A stretch of DNA of 64,000 nucleotides from JAHFTY01 sp964584785 (GTDB lineage Bacteria; Acidobacteriota; Terriglobia; 20CM-2-55-15), in NCBI GenBank assembly GCA_964584785.1, contig CAZPBY010000035.1, positions 1-64,000 on the forward strand, given 5' to 3'. A program made the position numbers and the translations under genes. Below the pieces are notes generated by a model, which did no database searches, was not told the origin of the DNA, and worked only from the letters and a program-made list of their open reading frames with translations. Positions within the stretch are counted from its first letter, which is position 1, and each line of letters opens with the position of its first letter. Positions 1 to 9,132 of this stretch are shown here, piece after piece.

Positions 1-103
1 CAGTCTCAAACGCTTACATGTCGTTGTTAGATTCCCGAATCGTCAAAAGGGACGGTTACCGGAAATTAACAACGACAGCTAAGCATTTGAGATGGGACAT
101 CCC
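1..103. repeat. Hairpin repeat, copy 1 (left end outside window)
   Basis: First of two direct copies of a unit with a period of about 157 bases. Bases 1-29 and 67-103 form an imperfect inverted repeat: the left arm starts with cagtctcaaacgcttacatg and the right arm carries taacaacgacagctaagcat. The loop of about 37 bases carries a short gattcccgaatc palindrome-like stretch. By comparison with copy 2 the left arm should begin about eight bases before the window. No coding sense was seen. It resembles a MITE or intergenic repeat element; a regulatory RNA cannot be excluded. Confidence 0.7.
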
Positions 104-149
104 AACGTTTGACATATTTCGGACGCCGCTTCTGAATACGTCAACTGTC

Positions 150-265
150 GGGATGTCCAGTCTCAAACGCTTACATGTCGTTGTTAGTTAGATTCCCGAA
201 TCGTCAAAAGGGACGGTTACCGGAAAATTAACAACGACAGCTAAGCATTTGAGATGGGACATCCC
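150..265. repeat. Hairpin repeat, copy 2
   Basis: Second copy of the unit at the left window edge, almost identical in both arms and loop; it has a four-base duplication (gtta) and one extra a in the loop. The full arms are visible: 150-186 starts gggatgtcc and 229-265 ends gggacatccc, so the stem could reach about 37 base pairs with a few mismatches. Both copies are followed by cgtttgacata. No gene lies between this element and the end of the small gene at 359. Confidence 0.7.
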
Positions 266-358
266 TGCGTTTGACATACGAATTCGAACGGAATCTTCCG
301 GGACTCCAGTTTCAGGCTGAACAGCGGTAAAGATTGAACTGATGAAGTAGCATCGCCC

Positions 359-721
359 TTATTCTGGCTGGTCCATTATTTTCAATAAGACGTGACGGCG
401 ATTTCGTGTATACGGCCGGACCTCGGCGGGCCAGCGGCCTGCCTCGACAGCGTCGTTCCAGGCCGGACTCGTCAGGACATCGGGATTTTCGAGCTCGTAA
501 ATGGCCGTGTATAGCGGTTCGTTTTCAGCGCGCATTATCTTTCTCTCACCGCCGAGACTCATGATCAGCTCTTCCCGTTTATAACGCGTAATCCCGAGCA
601 CGCCCGGAACTCTGCTTAAGTTTGGAATGTGTTCCCGGTCGTAGACTTCATTGAAGAGCGCCTCGTGGGCTGCGTCCACGTCCATACTGACGATCATCAG
701 ATACCTGGCTTTTTTTGTCAT
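359..721 (-). CDS. Small ferredoxin-like (EthD/DUF4286-type) protein
   Basis: A 120-residue cytoplasmic protein without signal peptide or membrane segment. The start is set at the ATG that overlaps the upstream transporter stop in an ATGA, so the two genes are probably translationally coupled. The pattern YLMIVSMDVD, then FNEVYDREHIPNLSRVPGV, then YTAIYELENPDVL resembles the dimeric alpha/beta-barrel families (EthD, DUF4286). Those are small proteins often found next to degradation or transport genes for organic acids and aromatics. The conserved N-E-x-Y-D-x-E-H-x-P core supports the family. No substrate can be named. A longer start (820) would add 33 unlike residues inside the transporter gene and is less likely. 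Confidence 0.7.
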   Translation of the reverse strand: MTKKARYLMIVSMDVDAAHEALFNEVYDREHIPNLSRVPGVLGITRYKREELIMSLGGERKIMRAENEPLYTAIYELENPDVLTSPAWNDAVEAGRWPAEVRPYTRNRRHVLLKIMDQPE

Positions 722-2052
722 ACGCCGCGACTCCGTTCCTGGTCCAAAGGAGATTTCGCTGTTTCGTGCGCCGCTAAGAGAGCAACAAGCGTCACGCACA
801 ACGTTCCTTCGATATACCACGATATGCGGGTGGTGTTGCGATAGACCTGTAGCAGACTCGCCATAATCAGCGGCGCGAATGCGCCTCCAATGATGCCGGC
901 GAGCGTATACGCCAGCGACGAGCCGGCATAACGCACGCGTGTCGGGAACTGTTCGGTCACGAAGGCGGCTTGCGGACCAAACATGAGCGCATGGATGAGG
1001 TACCCGATGACCACCGCCATCACGATCGAAACCCCATTTGCACGATCGACCAGAATAAAAAACCCGAATGCCCAGAGCATTGCCAGTAACGTGCCGGCCG
1101 CATAGACGGGACGGCGGCCGATACGATCCGAAAGACTTCCGGACAATGGAATGGCCACGGCATTGAAGATGGTCCCGATCATGATTGCGGTCAAAGCCAA
1201 CGTTCGCGGAAGATTCAGAACCGTGGTGACGTATGTCAGGGAGAAGACGGCGATCAGCGCATAATGAACATCCGAGCCCACTCGTACACCGCCGGCGATC
1301 AGCAACCGCCGCCCAAAAAGCCTCAGCACATCGCCGATCGGTGTTTTTGCTTTGGCACCGCTTTCCTCCAGTGCCTTGAACAGGGGAGTTTCATCGACGC
1401 TCAGGCGGATCCATACGCCGAAACCAACCAACATGAGGCTGCACAAAAGAGGTATCCGCCAGCCCCACGCGAGGAACTCGTCGGCGGAAAGAAGATTCGT
1501 GATGAATGCGATACAGCCGGTCGCCAGCAAAGTACCCAGCGCCGGCCCGAGTTGGGTGAACGAGGCATTTCGTCCTCGTCTCTCCTGATCCCCGTGTTCA
1601 ACTGATATGAGAACGGCGCCGGCCCACTCTCCTCCTAATGCGATGCCTTGCACGAACCGCAACGTCACAAGCAGGATCGGACTCAGGATGCCGACAGATG
1701 AGTAGGTCGGAAGCAGTCCCATCAAAGCTGTCGTGAGGCCCATGATGGCGACCGTCACGAAAAGGACGAAGCGGCGTCCGAGCTTATCACCCAGGTGTCC
1801 GAAGACCACGCCACCGATCGGTCTCGAGATGTAGCCAACCGCATAAGTCGAGAACGCCAGAATCGTTCCTACCAGCGGATCAAATGAGGGAAAGAAAAGA
1901 CGGTTGAAAATCAGTGCCGCGAGCGTGTTGTAGACCGTGAAGTCGTACCACTCGAGCGTCGTTCCCACGGCGCTGGCAGCCGCAAGCCTGCTGGTGCTTG
2001 TCCTTTTGCTGGTAATGTTCGCATCCAGTTTTGTTGCCAAATATGGATTCAT
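718..2052 (-). CDS. MFS transporter, metabolite:H+ symporter (MHS/ShiA-ProP-like) family
   Basis: A 444-residue inner-membrane transporter of normal length for the family. The N-terminal TTLEWYDFTVYNTLAALIF and the first-loop motif FGHLGDKLGRRFVL (the MFS G-x-L-x-D-x-x-G-R-R signature) are diagnostic of the MHS subfamily. The second half repeats the signature as LSGSLSDRIGRRPVY. Members move organic acids, betaines or shikimate-type compounds with protons; the substrate here is unknown. It is the first gene of a two-gene operon, its stop overlapping the next start by four bases. The DNA upstream (2053-2118) is short and no clear promoter was identified. Confidence 0.88.
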   Translation of the reverse strand: MNPYLATKLDANITSKRTSTSRLAAASAVGTTLEWYDFTVYNTLAALIFNRLFFPSFDPLVGTILAFSTYAVGYISRPIGGVVFGHLGDKLGRRFVLFVTVAIMGLTTALMGLLPTYSSVGILSPILLVTLRFVQGIALGGEWAGAVLISVEHGDQERRGRNASFTQLGPALGTLLATGCIAFITNLLSADEFLAWGWRIPLLCSLMLVGFGVWIRLSVDETPLFKALEESGAKAKTPIGDVLRLFGRRLLIAGGVRVGSDVHYALIAVFSLTYVTTVLNLPRTLALTAIMIGTIFNAVAIPLSGSLSDRIGRRPVYAAGTLLAMLWAFGFFILVDRANGVSIVMAVVIGYLIHALMFGPQAAFVTEQFPTRVRYAGSSLAYTLAGIIGGAFAPLIMASLLQVYRNTTRISWYIEGTLCVTLVALLAAHETAKSPLDQERSRGV

Positions 2053-2118
2053 GGTCGGTTAGCGAGAAGCGTATAGTTTCCGACTTCGATTTCCAAGCAA
2101 AGCATTCAGGAGGCGGCG

Positions 2119-2247
2119 ATGAGATTGGATTTGCGGCGTCGTACTCGTGTTGCTGACGCTTGCCGGCATCCCGACGCCGGCGCAATGGGCGAGCGGATAG
2201 CCGATTCAAGCGAGATCTGGCAAGTATCTAAAGGACGTAATTGAATA
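2119..2247 (+). pseudogene. Possible remnant of a secreted-protein gene (leader only)
   Basis: An aggagg at 2107-2112 is well placed for an ATG at 2119, but that frame gives only 41 basic residues. A shifted frame over the same DNA reads GVVLVLLTLAGIPTPAQ, which looks like the hydrophobic core and cleavage region of a signal peptide, followed by ARSGKYLKDVIE. The simplest reading is a frameshifted, truncated gene for a secreted protein. It is too short to prove; chance is a real alternative. Confidence 0.25.
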
Positions 2248-2262
2248 GTTGTAACTCGGTGG

Positions 2263-2277
2263 TTCGCATATTGCGAA
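2263..2277. promoter_or_regulatory. HigA-type operator site 1
   Basis: Palindrome ttcgcatattgcgaa (TTCGCA-N3-TGCGAA) upstream of the toxin-antitoxin genes. The same half-sites recur 36 bases downstream, centre to centre. Xre-type antitoxins such as HigA usually repress their own promoter through paired palindromes of this kind; binding here is inferred from position. Confidence 0.6.
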
Positions 2278-2297
2278 AATATCCCATTGACCAGGCG

Positions 2298-2314
2298 TTT
2301 CGCAATTTGCGAAA
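2298..2314. promoter_or_regulatory. HigA-type operator site 2
   Basis: Palindrome tttcgcaatttgcgaaa, ending ten bases before the toxin start. It shares the half-site TTCGCA/TGCGAA with site 1 but with a slightly longer stem. Its position would block the promoter or the start of transcription of the pair. Confidence 0.6.
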
Positions 2315-2324
2315 ATGAAACCCG

Positions 2325-2615
2325 ATGCGTCTGATATCCCGGAGGCCATTGAAGCAGTTCTGGGAAAAATATCCTGATGCGGAGACGGGACTACGACATT
2401 GGATCAAAGCTGTTGAAGCAGCCCGCTGGAAGAATTTCGCGGATGTGAGGCAGGTCTTCGGCAGCGCGGATCAGGTTGGGAAGTTTGTGGTGTTCAACAC
2501 CGCTGGAAATAAGTACCGCCTCATCGCAGTGATCCATTTCGACCGCCAAAGATGCTACGTCCGGCATATCCTGACGCATAAAGAATACGACCTAGGCAAA
2601 TGGAAGAAGGAGTAA
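2325..2615 (+). CDS. higB: HigB-family toxin (mRNA interferase), type II TA
   Basis: A 96-residue basic protein that matches the HigB toxin family throughout. It starts MRLISRRPLKQFWEKYPDAE, has a central WKNFADVRQVFGSADQVG, and ends RCYVRHILTHKEYDLGKWKK. The family cleaves mRNA on the ribosome. The conserved C-terminal H-I-x-T-H-x-E-Y-D block is complete, so the toxin is probably functional. It is the first gene of the pair, and the antitoxin gene overlaps its end by 16 bases, the usual toxin-first HigBA order. Two palindromic operators lie just upstream. The Shine-Dalgarno is weak. Confidence 0.88.
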   Translation: MRLISRRPLKQFWEKYPDAETGLRHWIKAVEAARWKNFADVRQVFGSADQVGKFVVFNTAGNKYRLIAVIHFDRQRCYVRHILTHKEYDLGKWKKE

Positions 2616-3046
2616 CGAGTTTGGCGAAGATTTCATCAAAATATTTGGAACTGATCCATTCCTTTCCGCTGCGGCCGATCCGATCCGAGGCCGATTTGGA
2701 TCGCGCCGAAACGATGCTTCATCAGTTACTCGACGCGCCAAGTCTCTCCGCTCCTGAACAAGACTATCTGGAGATCCTGGGCAATCTCATCGACGAATAT
2801 GAAAGCAAAGCGCATCCCATCGAATCGTTGCCGCCGAATCGGATGCTCGCAATGTCGATCGAGAGCAAAGGCGTGACGCAAACCGAAGTCTCCCGTGCGA
2901 CGGGTATTCCGGTATCAACGATCTCAGAACTCATTGCGCAAAAGCGGGACTTCAACCGCGCGCACATTGAGAAACTCTGCGCTTACTTCAGACTCGATCC
3001 AAAAGCGTTCATCCACGTGCCGAGCGGAGAATTCGTAGCGAGATAG
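2600..3046 (+). CDS. higA: HigA-family antitoxin, Xre-type HTH
   Basis: A 148-residue antitoxin. Residues about 80-140 form a helix-turn-helix (MLAMSIESKGVTQTEVSRATGIPVSTIS region, ending with the typical FRLDPKAFI). The N-terminal 75 residues are helical and would contact the toxin. Its length and the C-terminal HTH match HigA partners of this HigB subfamily. It overlaps the toxin gene by 16 bases and has no promoter of its own that I can see, so expression depends on the shared upstream promoter, with autorepression through the two TTCGCA-N3-TGCGAA sites. Confidence 0.87.
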   Translation: MEEGVTSLAKISSKYLELIHSFPLRPIRSEADLDRAETMLHQLLDAPSLSAPEQDYLEILGNLIDEYESKAHPIESLPPNRMLAMSIESKGVTQTEVSRATGIPVSTISELIAQKRDFNRAHIEKLCAYFRLDPKAFIHVPSGEFVAR

Positions 3047-3123
3047 TTCGACGACTAGCTGCAACTGGAGAACGCATGAATCGAGACGGCTTTTGCATCA
3101 CCTCTGCGAGGCGCATGACGAAC

Positions 3124-3288
3124 TTAATTTACCTCTTCGACGCTCAAACCGATCGTATTTCTGCTTGATGTGTGGACCCTCGCCACCACGGATGTACCGT
3201 TAAATTCGAAATCGAGGTCGGGACCAGCGTTCAATTCTTTGTTCTGAATTTGCCATTCGCGTGCGAATGCCGCTTCGTCTATTGCCAT
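3124..3288 (-). CDS. Possible small hypothetical protein
   Basis: A short minus-strand frame of about 54 residues from an ATG (68 from a GTG at 3330). Its sequence reads like ordinary protein (ELNAGPDLDFEFNGTSVVAR, then IGLSVEEVN) rather than shadow translation, and no gene lies on the other strand. I do not recognise a family. It sits in the 363-base gap between the antitoxin and the first kinase, which otherwise holds only a putative promoter. It may be the 3' remnant of a longer gene. Confidence 0.3.
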   Translation of the reverse strand: MAIDEAAFAREWQIQNKELNAGPDLDFEFNGTSVVARVHTSSRNTIGLSVEEVN

Positions 3289-3391
3289 CGCGAGTTGAAC
3301 TGCAAAGATGCAATATGGTGCGCAGCTCACTGAATCTCGAGTTCAGGTCGGGAGCTGGAAGGAGCGGGCGAATGTCGCTGTTATTTGCAGA

Positions 3392-3397
3392 TATAAT
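3392..3397 (+). promoter_or_regulatory. Putative -10 element before kinase gene
   Basis: A perfect tataat lies 13 bases before the chosen ATG at 3410. No good -35 is seen at the expected spacing. If it is used, the mRNA would have only a few leader bases, in line with the lack of a Shine-Dalgarno at this start. Confidence 0.35.
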
Positions 3398-3409
3398 CAT
3401 GGCGCTCTT

Positions 3410-6067
3410 ATGTCCATCACCCCGGGCACACGCATCGGGCCTTACGAAGTCACGTCCCAGCTTGGCGAAGGCGGGATGGGTGTCGTGTTTCGAGCGCGCG
3501 ACAGCAAGCTTCAACGCGACGTCGCCCTCAAGCTTTTGCCTGAACATTTTGCCGGCGATGCCGATCGCCTTGGCCGTTTTCAAAGGGAAGCACAGCTTCT
3601 CGCATCCTTGAATCATCCCAATATTGCTCAGATCTACGGCTTCGAACAGATCGGCAATGCGGGATGTATCGTCATGGAACTCGTCGATGGCGAGACTCTT
3701 GGCGAAAGACTGAAGAACGGTCCGCTGCCGCTGGATGAGGCCTTGGAAATCGCGAAGCAGATCGCCGACGCATTGGCGGCAGCGCACGAGCGCGGAATCG
3801 TTCATCGCGATTTAAAGCCTGCCAATATCAAGATCACACCGAATGGAGTGGTGAAGGTCCTCGATTTCGGACTCGCGAAGGCACTCGAGAATCGATCGTC
3901 CGACATCAGGCTGACGAGCTTGATGACTCAAATGAGCGGATCGACGCCGGGCACAGTGCTTGGCACGGCGGGGTACATGTCGCCCGAGCAAGCCCGGGGC
4001 AAAGAAGTCGACGCGCGCACCGACATCTGGGCGTTCGGCTGCGTTCTCTACGAAATGCTGACAGCGCGTCTGGCATTCGGTGGCGAGACGTCCACGGACA
4101 TGATCGCCAAAATCGTCACTGGCCAGCCCGATCTGGATTTGCTGCCGCGCGACACTCCATCATCGATCCGCCTTCTCCTGGCCGCGACGCTGAACAAAAA
4201 TCCCCAGCTGCGTCTGCAACACATCGGAGATATGCGGCTCTTTCTGGACCCGACCTTCTTTCCAGCCGCCCCGGCCGCAACAGCCCAGCCGCAGCCTCCC
4301 GGCCAGCGCGGAAACTGGATCGCTATCGCGCTCGCCGTGGTGTTGCTCGCAGTTCTCATACCGGCAGCAATTTACTTCAGACCTGGTCCGCCGCCTGCTC
4401 GCGCGATGCATTTTGAAATCCCGTTGCCGGGAGTTCTTGGCGGCGCGTTTACCGTGTCTCCCGACGGACAGCGCGTTGCATATTGGGCGCAGGCTGCCGA
4501 CGGCAGCCGAGCCATCTGGATTCGCCCAGTCGGCGGGGACACACCTATGAAACTGGTTGGAACCGAGAACAGCCGCATCCAGGGCATATTCTGGTCTCCG
4601 GACAGCCGCTACCTGGCGTATCGAGCCGGTGACAAGTTGATCAAGATCGATGCGTCGGGCGGTCCCACCCAGGTGTTATGCGAAATTACCGGATCGCCGC
4701 GTGGAATTACATGGAGCAACCGTGGCGTGATCCTGTTCGCAAGACCGAGCGACAACATTATTGTTCAGGTTGCGGATTCCGGCGGACCCGTGAAGCCGGC
4801 CACAGAATTGGATTCGGGCCGCAAGGAAATCTTTCACATCGTGCCGGCATTCCTGCCCGACGGAAACCACTTTCTGTACGCAATTGTCAGTTCGCTGCCG
4901 GACAACCTGGGAATATTCGTCGGCGCCCTGGATTCGAAAACGAAGACGCGGTTGTTGCCGTTTCCTCAGCGTGGGCTGAACACAATCGTTTACGTGCTTC
5001 CCGGATATCTGCTGATCAACGCGTCTGGAGCGTTGACCGCGCAGCGCTTTGATGCGAGCCGTCTCACTCTTGAGGGCGAGCCCATTTCCGTTGTTCCGGA
5101 CATCGCAGCCGGGTTTTCGGTCTCGGACACCGGCCTTCTGATGTATAGCAAAGCCTCGACCGGACCGGTAACCAAACAACTTCTCTGGTACGACCGCACC
5201 GGCAAACAGGCCGGAGAAGTTGGGGTTGCTGCGGCGTACGGCAACGTCGAGCTTTCACCCAACGGCGATCGGGTGGCCGTGGATATGGTCGCGGATAACA
5301 ACCGCGATATCTGGGTCATCGACATCGCGCGAGCCGTGCCTTCCCGCATTACGTTTGATCCCGCGCAAGAGTGGAGTCCTTCATGGTCGGCGGATGGCAG
5401 TCGAATCATTTTCGGATCCAACCGCGGTGGACATACTCATATCTACCAAAAGGCTTCCAGCGGCGTCGGCAATGACGAATTGGTCTTCAAGAGCGATGAC
5501 AATGAGATTCCCATGCATTGGTCGCGTGACGGGCAGCATATCGTCTTCTCGCGTCCCAAAACCGAAACGAATAATCGAGACAGCGATACATGGATTCTGA
5601 ATATGCCGGGAGAAAAGAAGGCCGTGCCGTTTGTCGAGTCTCCGTTCGAAAAGACTCAGGCGAGGGTTTCGCCGGACGGGCGTTGGCTCGCGTATTCGAC
5701 GAATGAGTCGGGGATGTATCAGATCGTTGTCCAATCCTTTCCGGATCCAAACCGCGGGAAATGGCAGATCACCGCTCAAGGAGGCGTCGAACCGAAATGG
5801 CGCCGCGACGCACGTGAACTCTACTATCTGTCTCTTGATGGAAAGTTGATGTCGGTTCCCTTGAAGAGCGAGCGGACATTCGAAGCCGGAACTCCAGTGG
5901 TCCTATTCCAAACGCCGCTTACCGTGAACCGAACCTCGCCGGAGCGAGACCGACGCTACGATGTCGCCCCCGATGGACGCTTCCTGATCGTTGTTCCGCA
6001 GACAACCTCGGCTTCCACGCCGGTGGCGGCTGTTGTGAACTGGGCCGCAGAACTCGCCAGGAAGTAG
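3410..6067 (+). CDS. Membrane Ser/Thr protein kinase with TolB/PD40 beta-propeller
   Basis: An 885-residue protein. Residues 1-280 are a Hanks-type kinase: glycine loop GEGGMGVVF (about 19-27), Lys41 in VALK, catalytic HRDLKPAN (132-139), DFG at 152-154 and MSPEQARG in the activation/P+1 region. All key residues are present, so it should be active. A proline-rich linker and one membrane segment (about 302-323) follow. The rest is a PD40/WD40-like propeller with repeated SPDG motifs, expected outside the membrane as a sensor or docking platform. This architecture is very common in Acidobacteriota. The start was set at MSITPGTRIGPYEV, 34 codons into the open frame, because kinases of this class begin so. 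The ligand and substrates are unknown. Confidence 0.9.
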   Translation: MSITPGTRIGPYEVTSQLGEGGMGVVFRARDSKLQRDVALKLLPEHFAGDADRLGRFQREAQLLASLNHPNIAQIYGFEQIGNAGCIVMELVDGETLGERLKNGPLPLDEALEIAKQIADALAAAHERGIVHRDLKPANIKITPNGVVKVLDFGLAKALENRSSDIRLTSLMTQMSGSTPGTVLGTAGYMSPEQARGKEVDARTDIWAFGCVLYEMLTARLAFGGETSTDMIAKIVTGQPDLDLLPRDTPSSIRLLLAATLNKNPQLRLQHIGDMRLFLDPTFFPAAPAATAQPQPPGQRGNWIAIALAVVLLAVLIPAAIYFRPGPPPARAMHFEIPLPGVLGGAFTVSPDGQRVAYWAQAADGSRAIWIRPVGGDTPMKLVGTENSRIQGIFWSPDSRYLAYRAGDKLIKIDASGGPTQVLCEITGSPRGITWSNRGVILFARPSDNIIVQVADSGGPVKPATELDSGRKEIFHIVPAFLPDGNHFLYAIVSSLPDNLGIFVGALDSKTKTRLLPFPQRGLNTIVYVLPGYLLINASGALTAQRFDASRLTLEGEPISVVPDIAAGFSVSDTGLLMYSKASTGPVTKQLLWYDRTGKQAGEVGVAAAYGNVELSPNGDRVAVDMVADNNRDIWVIDIARAVPSRITFDPAQEWSPSWSADGSRIIFGSNRGGHTHIYQKASSGVGNDELVFKSDDNEIPMHWSRDGQHIVFSRPKTETNNRDSDTWILNMPGEKKAVPFVESPFEKTQARVSPDGRWLAYSTNESGMYQIVVQSFPDPNRGKWQITAQGGVEPKWRRDARELYYLSLDGKLMSVPLKSERTFEAGTPVVLFQTPLTVNRTSPERDRRYDVAPDGRFLIVVPQTTSASTPVAAVVNWAAELARK

Positions 6068-6155
6068 CCTGCATTATGCGGACGCGGATGAAAAACAAAT
6101 TGCGGCGCGTTTCCAGGCCGGGTTGAGGTAGAGTACACGATCCTGGGCAGAACGC

Positions 6156-8948
6156 ATGACGCCGGAAAGTTGGAAACAGGTCAAGGAAGTCCTCCACCAG
6201 GCGCTGGAACGCGAACCAGGGCAACGCGCCGAGTTTTTATCGAAGGTTTGCGCTTCGGATGAAGAACTGCGCCACGAAGTGGAGGAGCTGTTGTCTGCCC
6301 ACGGCAACGCTCCGGACGGTTTTCTGGTACCCAGCCTGCCGTCCGTGGCCCCGGGGATGCTGCTCGCAACCGGCACCCGTTTAGGTGTGTATCAGATAGT
6401 CGAGCCTCTCGGCGTCGGCGGCATGGGAGAAGTCTACCGTGCACAAGACAGCAGACTGCAACGGGCTGTCGCGTTGAAGATCCTGCCGATGCCATTTGCC
6501 GGCGATCCCGATCGTCTCGCCCGCTTCGAGCGGGAAGCCCGCGCTCTTGCCGCGCTCAATCATCCAAACATCGCCACACTTCACGGGATGGAAGAAGCCG
6601 GCGGTTGGCACTTCCTGATTATGGAGCTTGTGGAAGGCAAGAGTTTGCGAGGGCCGCTGCCGCTCGAAGAGGCGCTTCGAATTGCGCGCCAGATTGTCGA
6701 GGCACTGGAAGCCGCGCACGAGAGTGGGATCACGCATCGTGACCTCAAACCGGGCAACATCATGGTTAAGCCTGACGGCACGGTCAAAGTCCTGGATTTC
6801 GGTCTTGCCAAAGTCTCGTCGTCTCGCCACACCAGTCGGAAAGACTCCCTTGATCTTAGTGGCAATGGAACCTTGCAGGGCCTGATCCTGGGTACAGCCG
6901 CATACATGGCACCGGAGCAAGCGCGCGGAATGCCTGTAGACAAGCGCGCGGACATTTGGGCTTTCGGTGTTCTGTTATACGAGATGCTGACCGGAAAGCC
7001 GATGTTCAAAGGGGAAACGGTGACCGACATCCTTGCAGCGGTTGTCCGTGGTGAACCGGATTGGAGCGCGCTCCCTGCCACAACACCGCCGTCCATTCGG
7101 CGGTTGTTGACGCGATGCGTGGAAAAGGACGTCAAAAAACGCCTCCCGGATATTGGCGTGGCCCGGCTTGAAATCGATGAGGTCTCGGGAGCGTCTGTCA
7201 CGATGACCGTTGCAGATGCACCCGCGGCGGAAGTCACGAGGCGGAACATTGTGCCGTGGCTCACTACGGTCGTCGCATTGCTTGCTCTTGCGGTGGTGTC
7301 GTGGTACGCCCTCCGCACTCAACCCGAAGTCCGCTGGACCGGAATGCAATTGAGTGAGTCCGCGGCCGTGGCAATGACACCCAGGGTTTCGCCGGACGGT
7401 GAGTTGCTGGCGTTTCTGAGTCTCGTCGACGGCCTCACCCAAGTTGCGGTCATGAAACCCGAGACCGGCAACTGGACCCTTCTGACTCACGACCGCTCTC
7501 GCGGATGGGTTACCAACATTGCCTGGTCCAGGGACGGCGCGAAACTGTACTTCTCGCGTTTCGAGGGCTCACGTCGCGGAATCTTTTCGGTGCCTGTGCT
7601 TGGAGGTGAGGAACGGCTCGTGGTCGAAAACGCGGGCTACCCGCAGGTACTGCCGGACGGCAGTCTTTTGTTTCAAAGACAGAACGAAGAGCGCCGCTTC
7701 CAGCTCTTCAGGTTCTGGCAGGATTCCGGGCGCATTCAGGCGTTGAAGGCCTGGCCGAAGTTTGTGTTCAATTCACCGACATTTCGCGTCACCCCCGATG
7801 GTGAACGTATCCTCTTTCTCGGTAAGGCCGCCGATGATCCCGCTGAGGATCGTCTGTATGTGATGGATCTGAAGTCGGAAAAGGCGACGCGCCTCGCGCC
7901 GGGTGAAGCATTTGTTGCGGAGGATTTTTTTCCGCTTGCGTCGACGGACGACGGGCGATCTGCACTCGTGGATTTGCCGTCAGGCAACTTGCATCGCATC
8001 GTCAGTGTGCCGTTGAATGGCGATCGCACGCTGCGGACGATATTGACTCTGACCACGCAGGTTGCATGTCTCGATGCGGGCCGCGACGGCTCTCTTTATT
8101 TGGATCAACTCGACCAACCGGTTGAGATCGTACGTGTTTCAGCGGAAGGTGGTCCGCCAATTCACATCGGCACGATGTCCTCTTATGATGAGGACGCACC
8201 GGAAGTTCTGCCGCTGCCGGACGGCCGGCTCTTGATGAATTCACGAATCGGCGGACGTCAGCACCTCTTATTAAAAACTTCCGGGAGAGACCCTTCGCTA
8301 TTTGTCGAGACGCAGGAAGAAACGGCGGCGCCCACCGCGGTTGTCGGCCAAACACAAGTCGGCTTCATGATTGGAACCGGTAATAACCGGACCATTGCGC
8401 TGGCCTCTTTGGCGGACGGGCGGATCACGCGGCGTCTTCAGGGTACGCGTGGAGTCGACGTTACCAGCATGGTTGCGTCGCCGGACGGTCAAACGATCTA
8501 TTACTCGGACGCGGATTCGATTTGGTCGATTGCGGTGAGTGATGGCCAGCCGCAACGGCTTCGCGACGGCACTTCCGTAACACTCGATCCCAGGCGGCAT
8601 GAGTTGATCGTCCGGGTTCCGGACAAAGAGGGTAATCTCAGACTTGTGCGCGCGCCGACAGACGGAGGCATGGATCGTCCCTTGACACTGCAGAATGACG
8701 TGCGCTTGTCGCTCGACCGCTTCTCGTCGAATGCCGTGAATAAGAGCGGCCGGCTCCTGGCGCAGTTAGCAGTACCCAATTCGTGGTTCTGGCCGGCAGC
8801 GGTTATCGATCCTGACACGGGGCGGGTGCACGTCATCCACCTCGGTTACGACGCAAATGTCAGGGGCGGTTGGAGCGATGACGGCCAACTCGTTCTCGCA
8901 GCGATCCGCGTCCGCGCGAGTCTGTGGCGCTTCCGACCCGAACGTTAA
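6156..8948 (+). CDS. Membrane Ser/Thr protein kinase with PD40 propeller
   Basis: A 930-residue protein, 88 bases after the first kinase gene in the same direction. The N-terminal 60 residues (WKQVKEVLHQALEREPGQR) form a helical module typical of acidobacterial kinases encoded after ECF sigma genes. The kinase domain spans about 78-345: G-loop GVGGMGEVY, Lys108, HRDLKPGN (194-201), DFG 214-216 and MAPEQARG. A membrane helix lies at about 365-386 and a TolB-like propeller with SPDG repeats follows. The catalytic residues are intact. No ECF sigma gene lies directly upstream, unlike the usual arrangement; the first kinase gene may be cotranscribed instead. Confidence 0.9.
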   Translation: MTPESWKQVKEVLHQALEREPGQRAEFLSKVCASDEELRHEVEELLSAHGNAPDGFLVPSLPSVAPGMLLATGTRLGVYQIVEPLGVGGMGEVYRAQDSRLQRAVALKILPMPFAGDPDRLARFEREARALAALNHPNIATLHGMEEAGGWHFLIMELVEGKSLRGPLPLEEALRIARQIVEALEAAHESGITHRDLKPGNIMVKPDGTVKVLDFGLAKVSSSRHTSRKDSLDLSGNGTLQGLILGTAAYMAPEQARGMPVDKRADIWAFGVLLYEMLTGKPMFKGETVTDILAAVVRGEPDWSALPATTPPSIRRLLTRCVEKDVKKRLPDIGVARLEIDEVSGASVTMTVADAPAAEVTRRNIVPWLTTVVALLALAVVSWYALRTQPEVRWTGMQLSESAAVAMTPRVSPDGELLAFLSLVDGLTQVAVMKPETGNWTLLTHDRSRGWVTNIAWSRDGAKLYFSRFEGSRRGIFSVPVLGGEERLVVENAGYPQVLPDGSLLFQRQNEERRFQLFRFWQDSGRIQALKAWPKFVFNSPTFRVTPDGERILFLGKAADDPAEDRLYVMDLKSEKATRLAPGEAFVAEDFFPLASTDDGRSALVDLPSGNLHRIVSVPLNGDRTLRTILTLTTQVACLDAGRDGSLYLDQLDQPVEIVRVSAEGGPPIHIGTMSSYDEDAPEVLPLPDGRLLMNSRIGGRQHLLLKTSGRDPSLFVETQEETAAPTAVVGQTQVGFMIGTGNNRTIALASLADGRITRRLQGTRGVDVTSMVASPDGQTIYYSDADSIWSIAVSDGQPQRLRDGTSVTLDPRRHELIVRVPDKEGNLRLVRAPTDGGMDRPLTLQNDVRLSLDRFSSNAVNKSGRLLAQLAVPNSWFWPAAVIDPDTGRVHVIHLGYDANVRGGWSDDGQLVLAAIRVRASLWRFRPER

Positions 8949-9132
8949 GTCTTCGCCCTCGACCTTTGTTCGTCAAATACCCTGCGCTTCGCGCACGCGC
9001 CTACAGCCGCCGCTACCGATTTCATTGTTCAGCGCACTGTGTCGTCAGTCCTGCCATAGACGGCCAATTATGACGCAAACACCGGTACGCCCATCCCATG
9101 CGGTGCACCCTTGTCCGGTCTAGTATCCAGGA

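Noticed and set aside
1..265. CRISPR-like repeats
   Set aside because: Only two units with a 157-base period, inverted arms inside each unit and no spacers of constant length.
629..866. Plus-strand frames over the small ferredoxin-like gene
   Set aside because: Shadows of the coupled minus-strand operon; low-quality composition.
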